Notes: generated from the sequence alone by a model not told the origin. A DNA stretch of 6,824 bases from an uncultured Oscillibacter sp. (GCA_946494635.1 CAMMCS010000107.1:1-6824); one strand, 5' to 3'. Counted from the first letter of the stretch, positions 1 through 5,970 are shown. Numbers and translations: made by a program.

Positions 1-19
1 CGGAAGCGTATGGTCCAGT

Positions 20-829
20 TTACTCCAGATTCAGACGCTTTTTCAAGGTGATTGTAGTAACAATATAGAATACTGCGCCGTAGATGACCGTCATGGCGAT
101 CATCAGCAGCATGGCGATGTGGATGGCGGGCATGCCGGAGACATGGAAGTTCAGCCCCGACAACAGAGACTGCAGCGGACCCTGGTCCAGCATCACCAGC
201 AGGGTGCCGCTGATCAGCTGCATCACGAACTGGAACACGAAGAAGAACAGCACCGACAGGGCCATCTTGTGGTTGGCGAAGCTGTGGCCCACCGCCAGGG
301 CGGCATAGAACTGCAGGGAAAAGCTCATGCAGGCCGCCAGCATCAGCACCAGGAACTCCAGGATAAACGCCGTGCCGTTGAAGGCGTAGTAGGCGTTCAG
401 CTCCCGGAACAGCTCGGGGAAAACACTCGCCAGATCCGCCAGGAAGCTCACGTTGAAGGCCGCCACAAAGACGGACAGGATCACTGCCGCGCCGGTGGCG
501 ATGAACCACACGGCAGAGACGATCAGCTTGCTCCACACGTGCTGGTGGACGGAGGCGGGCAGGGTGAACATGATGTAGCCCTCGTCCCCCAGGAGATTCT
601 TGTAAAACCGCTGGAGCATCAGGATGAACGATACGATGAACACGCCGATGATAGCCGCCACATAGGCCAGGATCACCAGAGCCGCCAGGACGTTCAGCAC
701 AACGTTGCTGGTGTCCATCAGCCGGGCGGAGAAATTGAAGCCCAGGGCCACCGCCAGCAAAACCAGATACAGGGGGCCCATGATGCGGGCCGTGGCACGG
801 AACTCGTGCTTCAAGAGTTTCGTCAGCAT
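20..829 (-). CDS. ABC-2 type transporter permease of a GntR-controlled ABC module
   Basis: Integral membrane subunit of an ABC transporter, 269 aa. By eye there are about six hydrophobic segments: roughly residues 16-34, 48-72, 104-125, 154-181, 189-212 and 232-258. The stretch at 75-101 (FYKNLLGDEGYIMFTLP, then WSKLI) is a signature I recognise from clostridial ABC-2 permeases found next to YtrB-like ATPases. The start ATG at 829 is preceded by GGGAGG with a 7-nt gap. It overlaps the last codons of the ATPase gene by 7 nt, so the two subunits are probably translationally coupled. TAA stop at 20-22. No substrate-binding protein is seen in the window, which fits an exporter or a cell-envelope module rather than an importer. 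The substrate cannot be read from the sequence; antibiotic or envelope-stress roles are known for some YtrA-controlled relatives, and applying that here is inference. The family call is firm and the substrate is unknown. Confidence 0.88.
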   Translation of the reverse strand: MLTKLLKHEFRATARIMGPLYLVLLAVALGFNFSARLMDTSNVVLNVLAALVILAYVAAIIGVFIVSFILMLQRFYKNLLGDEGYIMFTLPASVHQHVWSKLIVSAVWFIATGAAVILSVFVAAFNVSFLADLASVFPELFRELNAYYAFNGTAFILEFLVLMLAACMSFSLQFYAALAVGHSFANHKMALSVLFFFVFQFVMQLISGTLLVMLDQGPLQSLLSGLNFHVSGMPAIHIAMLLMIAMTVIYGAVFYIVTTITLKKRLNLE

Positions 830-1518
830 TTGAACACCTCCCGGAACAGGGCGTCCACGCTCATGCCCTTCTCCTCCCGGATCTCGTCCACGGAGGACTG
901 GAGCACCACCTGGCCCTGATTGATGAAAATGACCTCGTCCAGCACCTTCTCCACATCTGCGATCAGGTGAGTGGAGATGATCACCGCCGCCTCGGGGTTA
1001 TAGTTGGTGATGATGGTGGAGAGGATGTAGTCCCGGGTGGCGGGGTCCACGCCGCCGATGGGCTCATCCAGCAGATACAGCTTGGCACTCCGGCTCATCA
1101 CCATGATGAGCTGCACCTTCTCCCGGTTGCCCTTGGACATCTGCTTGATCCGCTGGGTCAGGCGGATGTTCAGATGCTGGAGCATCTCCTCCGCCGCCTT
1201 CCGGTTGAAGTCCCGATAGAAGTCGCCGTAGAAGTCCAGCAGCTGCTTCACGGACATCCAGGTGGGGATGCAGGTCCGCTCCGGCAGGTAGCTGACACAG
1301 GCGTGGCTCTCCTTCCCGGGGGCCATATCGCACACCAGCACCTCCCCCTCGCTGGGGGTCAGCAGGCCGTTGGCCAGCTTGATAAGGGTGGTCTTGCCGC
1401 TGCCGTTGGGACCCAGCAATCCCACGATCCGGCCCGGCTCCACTGCCAGATTCACATGATTCAATGCCGGCGCATTGCCGTAGTGCTTGCTCAGGTCTTT
1501 ACACTCCAGAACTGCCAT
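823..1518 (-). CDS. ABC transporter ATP-binding protein, YtrB-like
   Basis: Cytoplasmic ATPase subunit (231 aa) that should power the permease encoded just after it. Visible motifs: Walker A GPNGSGKT at 36-43, a divergent signature MSKGNREK at 127-134 in place of LSGGQ, Walker B LYLLDEP at 147-153, D-loop GGVDPA at 155-160, and the switch histidine H184 in ISTHL. The usual Q-loop glutamine is replaced by YLPE at 77-80. The SKG-type signature and YLPE are both common in the EcsA/YtrB-like, ABC-2-associated branch, so they support subfamily placement rather than loss of function. The start ATG at 1518 has GGGAGGAG upstream with a gap of about 6 nt, and lies inside the end of the gntR gene (20-nt overlap). 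The stop TGA overlaps the permease start. Gene order regulator-ATPase-permease matches autoregulated YtrA-type operons. Confidence 0.95.
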   Translation of the reverse strand: MAVLECKDLSKHYGNAPALNHVNLAVEPGRIVGLLGPNGSGKTTLIKLANGLLTPSEGEVLVCDMAPGKESHACVSYLPERTCIPTWMSVKQLLDFYGDFYRDFNRKAAEEMLQHLNIRLTQRIKQMSKGNREKVQLIMVMSRSAKLYLLDEPIGGVDPATRDYILSTIITNYNPEAAVIISTHLIADVEKVLDEVIFINQGQVVLQSSVDEIREEKGMSVDALFREVFKC

Positions 1519-1891
1519 TGTCTTCTCCTCCCTTGATCTCCTCCTGCCGCAGCAGCGTCAGGATCTCCTCCCGGTCATAGCCCAGGTGGGTCATGGCCTC
1601 CAGGAACGCCTGGATGTGGCGCTCCGCCAAACTTCTCTTTGCCGATGCGATCATGGCCTGATCCTCCGTTACAAATCTACCCGTGGTCCGCTGGCTGTAG
1701 ACCAGCCCGTCCCGCTCCAGCTCCGTCAGAGCCCGCTGCATGGTGTTGGGGTTCACCCCGGCCTCCGTGGCCAGGTCCCGCACGGAGGGCAGCCGCTCCC
1801 CGGGCGGGAACGCGCCGGTGACGATGCCCACCTTGATCTGTGCGATCAGCTGGGAATAGATCGGCGCGTCACTGGAAAATTGCCACTTCAC
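1499..1891 (-). CDS. GntR-family transcriptional regulator, YtrA subfamily
   Basis: Small DNA-binding repressor, 130 aa, the usual size for the YtrA subfamily (winged helix plus a short C-terminal dimerisation tail, no large ligand domain). The winged helix-turn-helix spans about residues 10-76: IYSQLIAQIKVGIVTG, then GERLPSVRDLA, the recognition-helix region GVNPNTMQRALTELE, and the wing DGLVYSQRTTGRFV. I take the GTG at 1891 as start because GGGAGG lies 7 nt upstream and family members begin a few residues before the IYxQL motif. A start at 1927 would add 12 residues encoded by the operator and leader. It is the first gene of the ABC operon and overlaps the ATPase gene by 20 nt. An inverted repeat over its own promoter suggests autorepression. 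The effector is unknown; cell-wall-active compounds are reported for B. subtilis YtrA, and carrying that over is inference. Confidence 0.93.
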   Translation of the reverse strand: MKWQFSSDAPIYSQLIAQIKVGIVTGAFPPGERLPSVRDLATEAGVNPNTMQRALTELERDGLVYSQRTTGRFVTEDQAMIASAKRSLAERHIQAFLEAMTHLGYDREEILTLLRQEEIKGGEDNGSSGV

Positions 1892-1898
1892 AGAAGCA

Positions 1899-1904
1899 CC
1901 TCCC
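1899..1904 (-). promoter_or_regulatory. Ribosome-binding site deciding the GTG start of the gntR gene
   Basis: On the minus strand GGGAGG ends 7 nt before the GTG at 1891. No comparable site precedes the ATG at 1927, which also lies at or next to the predicted transcription start, so GTG is the supported start. Confidence 0.8.
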
Positions 1905-1907
1905 GTT

Positions 1908-1943
1908 TGTGTTATTGTACTAAGCAATTAATACAATAGCACA
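1908..1943. promoter_or_regulatory. Inverted-repeat operator, probable binding site for the adjacent GntR regulator
   Basis: Left arm TGTGTTATTGTA (1908-1919) and right arm TACAATAGCACA (1932-1943) are reverse complements at 11 of 12 positions, with a 12-nt A/T-rich spacer. The right arm contains the -10 box and the left arm covers about +8 to +19 of the predicted transcript, so a bound dimer would block RNA polymerase. B. subtilis YtrA is known to bind an inverted repeat in its own promoter. That this site is bound by the neighbouring gene product is inference. Confidence 0.75.
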
Positions 1944-1960
1944 TTCTGGCCGTTTGTCAA
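1933..1960 (-). promoter_or_regulatory. Promoter of the gntR-ABC operon (consensus -35, extended -10)
   Basis: On the minus strand a perfect -35 TTGACA (1960-1955) is followed by a 16-bp spacer and the -10 TATTGT (1938-1933). The -10 is preceded by TG plus one base, giving the extended form TGCTATTGT. An A/T tract (1971-1980, AAAAATTTTT) lies where an UP element would sit, around -45 to -54. The start site is predicted near 1926, giving a leader of about 35 nt. The promoter is followed at once by the ribosome-binding site of the gntR gene. Confidence 0.8.
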
Positions 1961-1987
1961 GGGGTTTGCGAAAAATTTTTGGCAGCG

Positions 1988-2019
1988 AAAAGCGCCGCAG
2001 CGGAAAACCGCTGCGGCGC
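1988..2019 (-). terminator. Rho-independent terminator after the XRE regulator gene
   Basis: A perfect 12-bp stem (1992-2003 with 2008-2019, arms GCGCCGCAGCGG / CCGCTGCGGCGC) encloses a 4-nt loop. Read on the minus strand it is followed by TTTT (1991-1988). It lies 14 bp past the XRE stop codon at 2034. The T-run is short, but the stem is very strong. It separates XRE transcription from the gntR promoter that begins 28 bp further on. Confidence 0.85.
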
Positions 2020-2033
2020 AAAGGATTCTTCCG

Positions 2034-2810
2034 TTATTCAATCTTTGTGGGTGAGCGTTTCCGCTCACGGCGGCGGCCCAGGATGAGGATGGCCAGGCCA
2101 AAGATGGTCACCAGGAGAGCAGTAAAATCGATATGGGACCTGACCTGCATGGACTCCGTGATCAGCCGCTCCCCCCTCACAGCGTCGATCACTTTTCCCG
2201 TAAGTTCCCACACCAACCCATTTGACAGCGAGCTCAGCAGAGGCAGTGAGAAATACCCATCTGTTCCGAACAGTCCCACCAGCACCGGGAGCCAGCCCAG
2301 GTGATACCACCGGAGATGCCCCGCCAGACGGCGGCCCAGCAGCGCCAGGACGACCGCTGTTAGCATCAGCAAAGCCGCAGAAGCAATCTCCGGGACAAAT
2401 AGGTTTACAAGATATCTCTCCAAATTAAACCCCGGGATCTTATCCAAGGTCAGATAAGACCGGATCAGGCTGACAACGATCACCCCCAGCCTCCAGATGC
2501 CGTAGGCCGCCAAAGCCCAGGCCAGCAGATAGCCCCTGTTCCGGCACCACTGCTTGACCCGGACCCACAGGCCCGCCGCAGGAGCCGGGGCACTGGCCGT
2601 CTCCGGCTCCTCCTGTTCCTCCAGCAGTAAGTAGTCTGTTGACACGCCGAACTGGCGGCTGATGCGGACGATCTTCTCCGCCTCCGGCATGGCCTCATTT
2701 CGCTCCCACTTGCTCACCGCCTGGCGGCTCACGTCCAGCAGCTCGGCAAGCTGGTCCTGGCTCAGGCCCGCCCGGGCCCGGAGCCTCTGCAGCTTCTCCC
2801 CAAAGGTCAT
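2034..2810 (-). CDS. Membrane-anchored XRE-family helix-turn-helix regulator
   Basis: Predicted regulator of 258 aa from the ATG at 2810. The N-terminal Cro/C1-type helix-turn-helix covers about residues 5-62: LQRLRARAGLSQDQLAELL, then DVSRQAVSKWERNEAMPE, then FGVSTDYLL. An acidic/proline-alanine linker follows (64-80), then hydrophobic segments near 95-117, 141-160, 170-182 and 229-246. The protein ends in a basic tail (RRRERKR) expected on the cytoplasmic side. This HTH-plus-membrane layout is widespread in Firmicutes; the signal sensed is unknown. I chose 2810 because GGGGAGGG lies 7 nt upstream and the HTH starts right after it. The upstream ATG at 2876 adds 22 residues unlike the family and lacks a good ribosome-binding site. 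It follows the HAD gene on the same strand after 108 nt and ends at a strong terminator. No target gene can be assigned. Confidence 0.87.
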   Translation of the reverse strand: MTFGEKLQRLRARAGLSQDQLAELLDVSRQAVSKWERNEAMPEAEKIVRISRQFGVSTDYLLLEEQEEPETASAPAPAAGLWVRVKQWCRNRGYLLAWALAAYGIWRLGVIVVSLIRSYLTLDKIPGFNLERYLVNLFVPEIASAALLMLTAVVLALLGRRLAGHLRWYHLGWLPVLVGLFGTDGYFSLPLLSSLSNGLVWELTGKVIDAVRGERLITESMQVRSHIDFTALLVTIFGLAILILGRRRERKRSPTKIE

Positions 2811-2891
2811 GGCGCTTCCCTCCCCTGCCGTTTTCACACGTTCAGGATACCAGACGGCGGCGTTTTCCGCCAGCAACCGAACCTGGAACTT

Positions 2892-2910
2892 CCGCTACCA
2901 CAGGTAGCGG
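2892..2910 (-). repeat. Short hairpin after the HAD gene, no T-tract
   Basis: A perfect 8-bp inverted repeat with a 3-nt loop (CCGCTACC ACA GGTAGCGG as read on the plus strand) lies 8 bp past the HAD stop codon. It is not followed by a T-run on either strand, so it is not a standard intrinsic terminator. It could be a 3'-end or processing hairpin if the HAD and XRE genes share a transcript. I found no convincing -35/-10 pair between 2811 and 2918; TATCCT at about 2844-2849 on the minus strand is the best -10 but has no matching -35. Confidence 0.5.
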
Positions 2911-2918
2911 CGGGCGTT

Positions 2919-3764
2919 TCAACAATATTTTTTCTCCAGAATCTCCACCACATCCGCCAGGGCGCCGTCCAGCGCATGAGAGACGATGGTGGCGCCGCTC
3001 TCCCGCACCGCCGGGATGCAGTTGGCCGGGGCAAAGCCCTCCGCCGCCCACCGCAGCATGGGCAGGTCGTTGGCCTCGTCCCCCACGCAGTAGACGTCCT
3101 CCCGCCGGATGCCCAGATGCTCTGCCAGGCGGCGGACCATGCCGCCCTTGTTGGCGCCCTTTGCGGTCATCTCCAGAAGGGTCTGGCCGGAGAAGATCAG
3201 CTCATAGTCCCCGCCCCAGCCCTGGTCCAGCAGAAAGTCCCGGATCTGCTCCAGCACGTCGTGGGACGCCTCAAACAGCAGCTTGCCCAAGGGCAGGGGC
3301 ACGTCCAGCAGGGAGGGCATCTCCGTCACCGCCACCTTGGTCAGATGCTCGTGGCCGCGGGTGATCTCGTTGGGGTGGACGGCGTGGATCACGTTGCCGA
3401 TGTGGTACGCCTCCACCGCCGCCTCCGGGAACCGGTCCAGCACCAGCTGGCCCCGCCGGCGGGCGTTCTCGTCCAGCAGGGCGCTGACCAGATACTCCTT
3501 TTTGGCAAAGTCGTACAGGGCCGCGCCGTTGCAGATGACGCCGGGGGCGTTCATGGGCACCAGGGGGGCATACTTCTCAAAAGCCGCCAGGGCCCGGCCC
3601 GTGGAGATGGCGAACCGGCCGCCCTCCGCCATGAAATATGTCAGCGCCTGCCGGTTCCGCTCCGGCAGGGGCGGGATGGGCTCCCCCCGCAGCAGGGCGT
3701 CCTCCGTGTAGATCAGGGTGTTGTCAAAGTCGCTGGCCAGCAGCACGCCGTCAAATCTTCCCAT
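2919..3764 (-). CDS. HAD-superfamily phosphatase, Cof-like (type IIB cap)
   Basis: Predicted soluble Mg-dependent phosphatase, 281 aa, typical of the Cof family. Motif I is DFDNT at 12-16 (nucleophile D12, acid/base D14), motif II is STGR at 54-57, motif III is NKGG with K206, and motif IV is GDEANDLPML at 228-237. The region between about 85 and 195 is the cap domain that sets specificity. Known relatives act on small sugar phosphates, pyridoxal phosphate, FMN or similar metabolites, so the substrate cannot be named. The start ATG at 3764 has AGGAGG 7 nt upstream. It lies downstream of ricT on the same strand, but a strong terminator separates them, so it is either expressed by read-through or from a promoter not seen here. 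It could share a transcript with the XRE gene 108 nt further on. Confidence 0.92.
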   Translation of the reverse strand: MGRFDGVLLASDFDNTLIYTEDALLRGEPIPPLPERNRQALTYFMAEGGRFAISTGRALAAFEKYAPLVPMNAPGVICNGAALYDFAKKEYLVSALLDENARRRGQLVLDRFPEAAVEAYHIGNVIHAVHPNEITRGHEHLTKVAVTEMPSLLDVPLPLGKLLFEASHDVLEQIRDFLLDQGWGGDYELIFSGQTLLEMTAKGANKGGMVRRLAEHLGIRREDVYCVGDEANDLPMLRWAAEGFAPANCIPAVRESGATIVSHALDGALADVVEILEKKYC

Positions 3765-3771
3765 GGGCCTT

Positions 3772-3777
3772 CCTCCT
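3772..3777 (-). promoter_or_regulatory. Ribosome-binding site of the HAD gene, just after the ricT terminator
   Basis: AGGAGG on the minus strand ends 7 nt before the ATG at 3764. Only 11 nt separate it from the T-run of the upstream terminator, so no promoter fits between them. Confidence 0.8.
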
Positions 3778-3788
3778 CATTCGTTCGT

Positions 3789-3816
3789 AAAAAGGGGAGA
3801 GGCGCTGCCCCTCCCC
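3789..3816 (-). terminator. Rho-independent terminator after ricT, possible attenuator for the HAD gene
   Basis: On the minus strand the arms GGGGAGGGG (3816-3808) and CCTCTCCCC (3802-3794) form a 9-bp stem with one G-U pair and the loop CAGCG. TTTTT (3793-3789) follows. It starts 8 bp past the ricT stop and ends 24 bp before the HAD start codon. Confidence 0.88.
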
Positions 3817-3824
3817 CTTGGAAT

Positions 3825-5090
3825 TTATTCGCTCTTGGGGGCGGAGCTGCCGCCCTCGCCGCCGCCCTTGTTCCTGCGGCGACCGCCCCGGTGATGGGGC
3901 CGGCGGCGGCGCTTGGCCTCGCCTTCCCCGCCTGCGGCAGCCTGTCCCTCCGCCGGTTTCGGCTGGGTGGGCTTGGGCTCCTGCCTGGGGGGACGGGGCT
4001 TGCTCTCCTTCTGCTCCGGCCGCTTGGCCTCGCCCTTGGGCTGCTCGGCCCCCTCGGCGCTCTTGCCGCCTCTCCGGCGGCCGCCCCGGTGCCTGCGGCG
4101 GGATTTGCCCTCGCCGCTGCCCGGCGCGCCCATCTTCTCCCGGGTGGGCGCCTCCTCCAGCTTCGCGTCCATATAAAAGGGCGTGGAAAATCCGGAGAAC
4201 TCCGGGACTTCTTCCTCTTTCTGCTCCTCCGCACGGCGGGCGGGCCGCTCCGGAATCGCGATGCCGTCCCGGCTGCCCTTGCCATTGCGCAGCACGACAA
4301 TCTCGCTGTTATGATAGGTCTTCAGCGGCTCCGGCGCGCTGTCCAGGCTGACCCGCACCGTCTCCTGCAGCAGATTCACGCTTTTCACATTTCCGGGGCC
4401 GTCCGGCGTCTGGACAAAGGACTCCGCCTTGGGCATCCGCTTGGCGGCGTCCTCATAGACGTTCTGCTCATACTTCAGGCAGCACATCAGCCGCCCGCAG
4501 GTGCCGGAGATCTTCGTTGGATTGAGGCTGAGATTCTGGGTCTTGGCCATCTTGATGGACACCGGCAAAAAGCCGTCCAGGAACTGGGAGCAGCAGAAGG
4601 GCCGTCCGCAGATCCCCAGGCCGCCCACCATCTTGGCCTCGTCCCGGACGCCGATCTGCCGCAGCTCAATCCGGGCCCGGAACACGCCGGCCAGATCCCG
4701 CACCAGTTCCCGGAAATCCACCCGGCCGTCAGCCGTGAAGTAAAAGATCATCTTGTTGCCGTCAAAGCTGGCGGAGACGTTCACCAGCTTCATGTCCAGC
4801 CCGTGCTCCGCGATCTTCCGCTCGCAGATATCGAAGGCCTCGCTCTCCCGCCGCCGGTTGTGCTCCACCGTCCGGCGGTCCGCGTCGGTGGCCAGGCGCA
4901 CCATGGGACTCAGCGGCCGGACAATGGCGGAGTCCTCCACCTCGTGGTTTCCCTCCGTACAGGTGGCAAACTCCAGCCCCTGGGCCGTCTCCACGATCAC
5001 CTGATCCCCCATCTTTACCTGGCTGCCGCAGGGATCGAAATAATAGTTCTTACATCCGCCCCGAAAGCGGACGCTGATGACTTCTGTCAA
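3825..5090 (-). CDS. ricT: RicT (YaaT), PSP1-domain protein with long basic C-terminal tail
   Basis: RicT/YaaT is a PSP1-domain protein. In B. subtilis it works with RicA and RicF as an Fe-S-carrying complex that aids RNase Y-dependent mRNA processing, competence, sporulation and biofilm formation. This copy has 421 aa. The conserved core is about residues 1-270 and carries the cysteine motifs GICGRPFCC (C161, C166, C167) and GTCGRLMCC (C198, C203, C204), the region expected to bind the cluster. After about residue 275 it continues as a charged, Pro/Gly/Arg/Lys-rich tail not present in the roughly 275-aa B. subtilis protein. I start at TTG (5090) because GGAGGG lies 6 nt upstream and family members begin with this Thr-Glu-Val-Ile region. 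The ATG at 5411 would add 107 residues that are holB read in another frame. The holB stop overlaps this start (TTGA), suggesting coupling. RicA and RicF are not in the window. Confidence 0.93.
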   Translation of the reverse strand: MTEVISVRFRGGCKNYYFDPCGSQVKMGDQVIVETAQGLEFATCTEGNHEVEDSAIVRPLSPMVRLATDADRRTVEHNRRRESEAFDICERKIAEHGLDMKLVNVSASFDGNKMIFYFTADGRVDFRELVRDLAGVFRARIELRQIGVRDEAKMVGGLGICGRPFCCSQFLDGFLPVSIKMAKTQNLSLNPTKISGTCGRLMCCLKYEQNVYEDAAKRMPKAESFVQTPDGPGNVKSVNLLQETVRVSLDSAPEPLKTYHNSEIVVLRNGKGSRDGIAIPERPARRAEEQKEEEVPEFSGFSTPFYMDAKLEEAPTREKMGAPGSGEGKSRRRHRGGRRRGGKSAEGAEQPKGEAKRPEQKESKPRPPRQEPKPTQPKPAEGQAAAGGEGEAKRRRRPHHRGGRRRNKGGGEGGSSAPKSE

Positions 5091-5944
5091 AGGATACCCT
5101 CCAATTCCACCGCCAGGGCGCCCAGCACATGGCCGGTGCCTACGTTGTAGGCGCACTCCCCGCGGTACTTCTGTAACAGTTCTATTGTGCGCATGATTTG
5201 AAATTTTGTCAAGTTTTTTGCGAGGATTGACGCAATTTCCCGGCAGTTCTCCTCCGGTTTCTGTCCGTAGAGCGCCAGCAGCGCAGCCGCGCACAGTTCC
5301 CGGCTCTGCTCCAGCAGGGCCGCCAGCTCCTCCCGGCTCAGCTTCCGGCGCTCCATCCGCACTGCCAGCTCCACCAGCGCGCCCCGCTTTCGGGCCGCCA
5401 GGGCCAGGCACAGCTCCTCCGCCGCCCGACCCTCTCCGCCGGTCTCCGGCGCCGGGTGGAGCTTGATCTCCACACAGCGGGACCGAAGGGTCTGGAGCAC
5501 CACGGCGGCGTTTTCCGCGCAGAAGAGGAACGCCGCATAGGGCGGCCCCTCCTCCACCACCTTCAGCAGGACGTTCTGATCCTGCTCTGTCAGCAGGGCG
5601 CAGTCCGGAAACACATAGATCTTCCGGATCCCCTCGTTAGGGCGGATATAGGCGTCCGCACGGACGGCCCGCACAACTTCCACGGCGATGTTCTTGTGCT
5701 CCGGGTCCCGGACCGTGATCACATCCGGATGAATTCCGGCAAGGATCTTGCGGCAATCGGGGCAGTCCCCGCAGGGCCGGCCGCCCTCCGCCCGGCACTC
5801 CATAGCGGCAGCGGCAAAGCGGGCCGCCCCCTCCCGGTCGCCGCTGCCGGTGAACAGCAGCGCATGGGACAGGGTTCCACGGGCTGCCGCCTCCCGAAGG
5901 CGGACAACCGCAGGCTCCTCCGGCCGCAGGCCGAAAACAGACAT
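5087..5944 (-). CDS. holB: DNA polymerase III delta' subunit (clamp loader)
   Basis: Delta' is the rigid, non-hydrolysing arm of the clamp loader that places the beta clamp on DNA. This protein has 285 aa from the ATG at 5944, somewhat short for the family. Visible features: LSHALLFTGSG at 25-35 with a degenerate P-loop (GSGDREGA, no Lys, as expected for delta'), a zinc module C50-x7-C58-x2-C61-x2-C64, the DE-type segment near 109-134 (KIYVFPDCALLTEQDQNVLLKVVEEGP split over two strands and a helix), and the SRC motif S155-R156-C157 that supplies the arginine finger. The start at 5944 has AGGAG 8 nt upstream. An ATG at 6121 would add 59 residues across the promoter region and is rejected. holB followed by ricT is the conserved Firmicute order; the usual upstream tmk is absent here, and the gene is divergent from ppdK. 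Its last bases overlap the ricT start. Confidence 0.93.
   Translation of the reverse strand: MSVFGLRPEEPAVVRLREAAARGTLSHALLFTGSGDREGAARFAAAAMECRAEGGRPCGDCPDCRKILAGIHPDVITVRDPEHKNIAVEVVRAVRADAYIRPNEGIRKIYVFPDCALLTEQDQNVLLKVVEEGPPYAAFLFCAENAAVVLQTLRSRCVEIKLHPAPETGGEGRAAEELCLALAARKRGALVELAVRMERRKLSREELAALLEQSRELCAAALLALYGQKPEENCREIASILAKNLTKFQIMRTIELLQKYRGECAYNVGTGHVLGALAVELEGIL
5097..5102 (-). promoter_or_regulatory. Ribosome-binding site deciding the TTG start of ricT
   Basis: GGAGGG on the minus strand lies within the last codons of holB, 6 nt before TTG at 5090. No in-frame ATG or GTG sits at a comparable distance, so the TTG start is well supported. Confidence 0.8.
5184..5212 (-). promoter_or_regulatory. 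Candidate internal promoter within holB, upstream of ricT
   Basis: On the minus strand a perfect -35 TTGACA (5212-5207), a 17-bp spacer and CACAAT (5189-5184, 4 of 6 matches to TATAAT) lie in an A/T-rich patch inside otherwise GC-rich holB. The predicted start near 5177 would give ricT its own leader of about 87 nt. The patch also encodes a plausible part of HolB (residues about 241-256), so it may be only coding sequence. Confidence 0.4.
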
Positions 5945-5970
5945 GGCACACGCTCCTCTCCAGCGGCGCC

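Noticed and set aside
119..919. A 266-codon open frame on the plus strand opposite the permease gene
   Set aside because: Its translation is rich in His, Gln and Gly with no recognisable motif and no ribosome-binding site. It mirrors the codon bias of the real gene on the other strand.
895..1142. Divergent ABC signature (MSKGN) and missing Q-loop glutamine as signs of a dead ATPase
   Set aside because: Walker A, Walker B and the switch histidine are intact, and this SKG-type signature with YLPE is usual in the EcsA/YtrB-like branch.
967..1536. A 189-codon open frame on the plus strand opposite the ABC ATPase gene
   Set aside because: It is antisense to a gene with intact Walker A and B motifs, and its product has no domain signature.
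2854..2870. A 17-bp exact repeat shared with 5502-5518 (leader of the XRE gene and coding part of holB)
   Set aside because: Similarity stops at the 17 bp, the bases are GC-rich codon-like sequence, and no mobile-element feature flanks either copy. Chance is the simplest explanation.
2811..2876. N-terminal extension of the XRE gene to the ATG at 2876
   Set aside because: The 22 extra residues precede a standard HTH start, and the ATG at 2810 has a strong ribosome-binding site.
2976..5150. A 724-codon open frame on the plus strand opposite the HAD, ricT and holB genes
   Set aside because: It is antisense to three well-supported genes, its translation is a low-complexity run rich in His, Gln, Leu and Gly, and no domain is visible. 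Long antisense frames are expected in GC-rich DNA.
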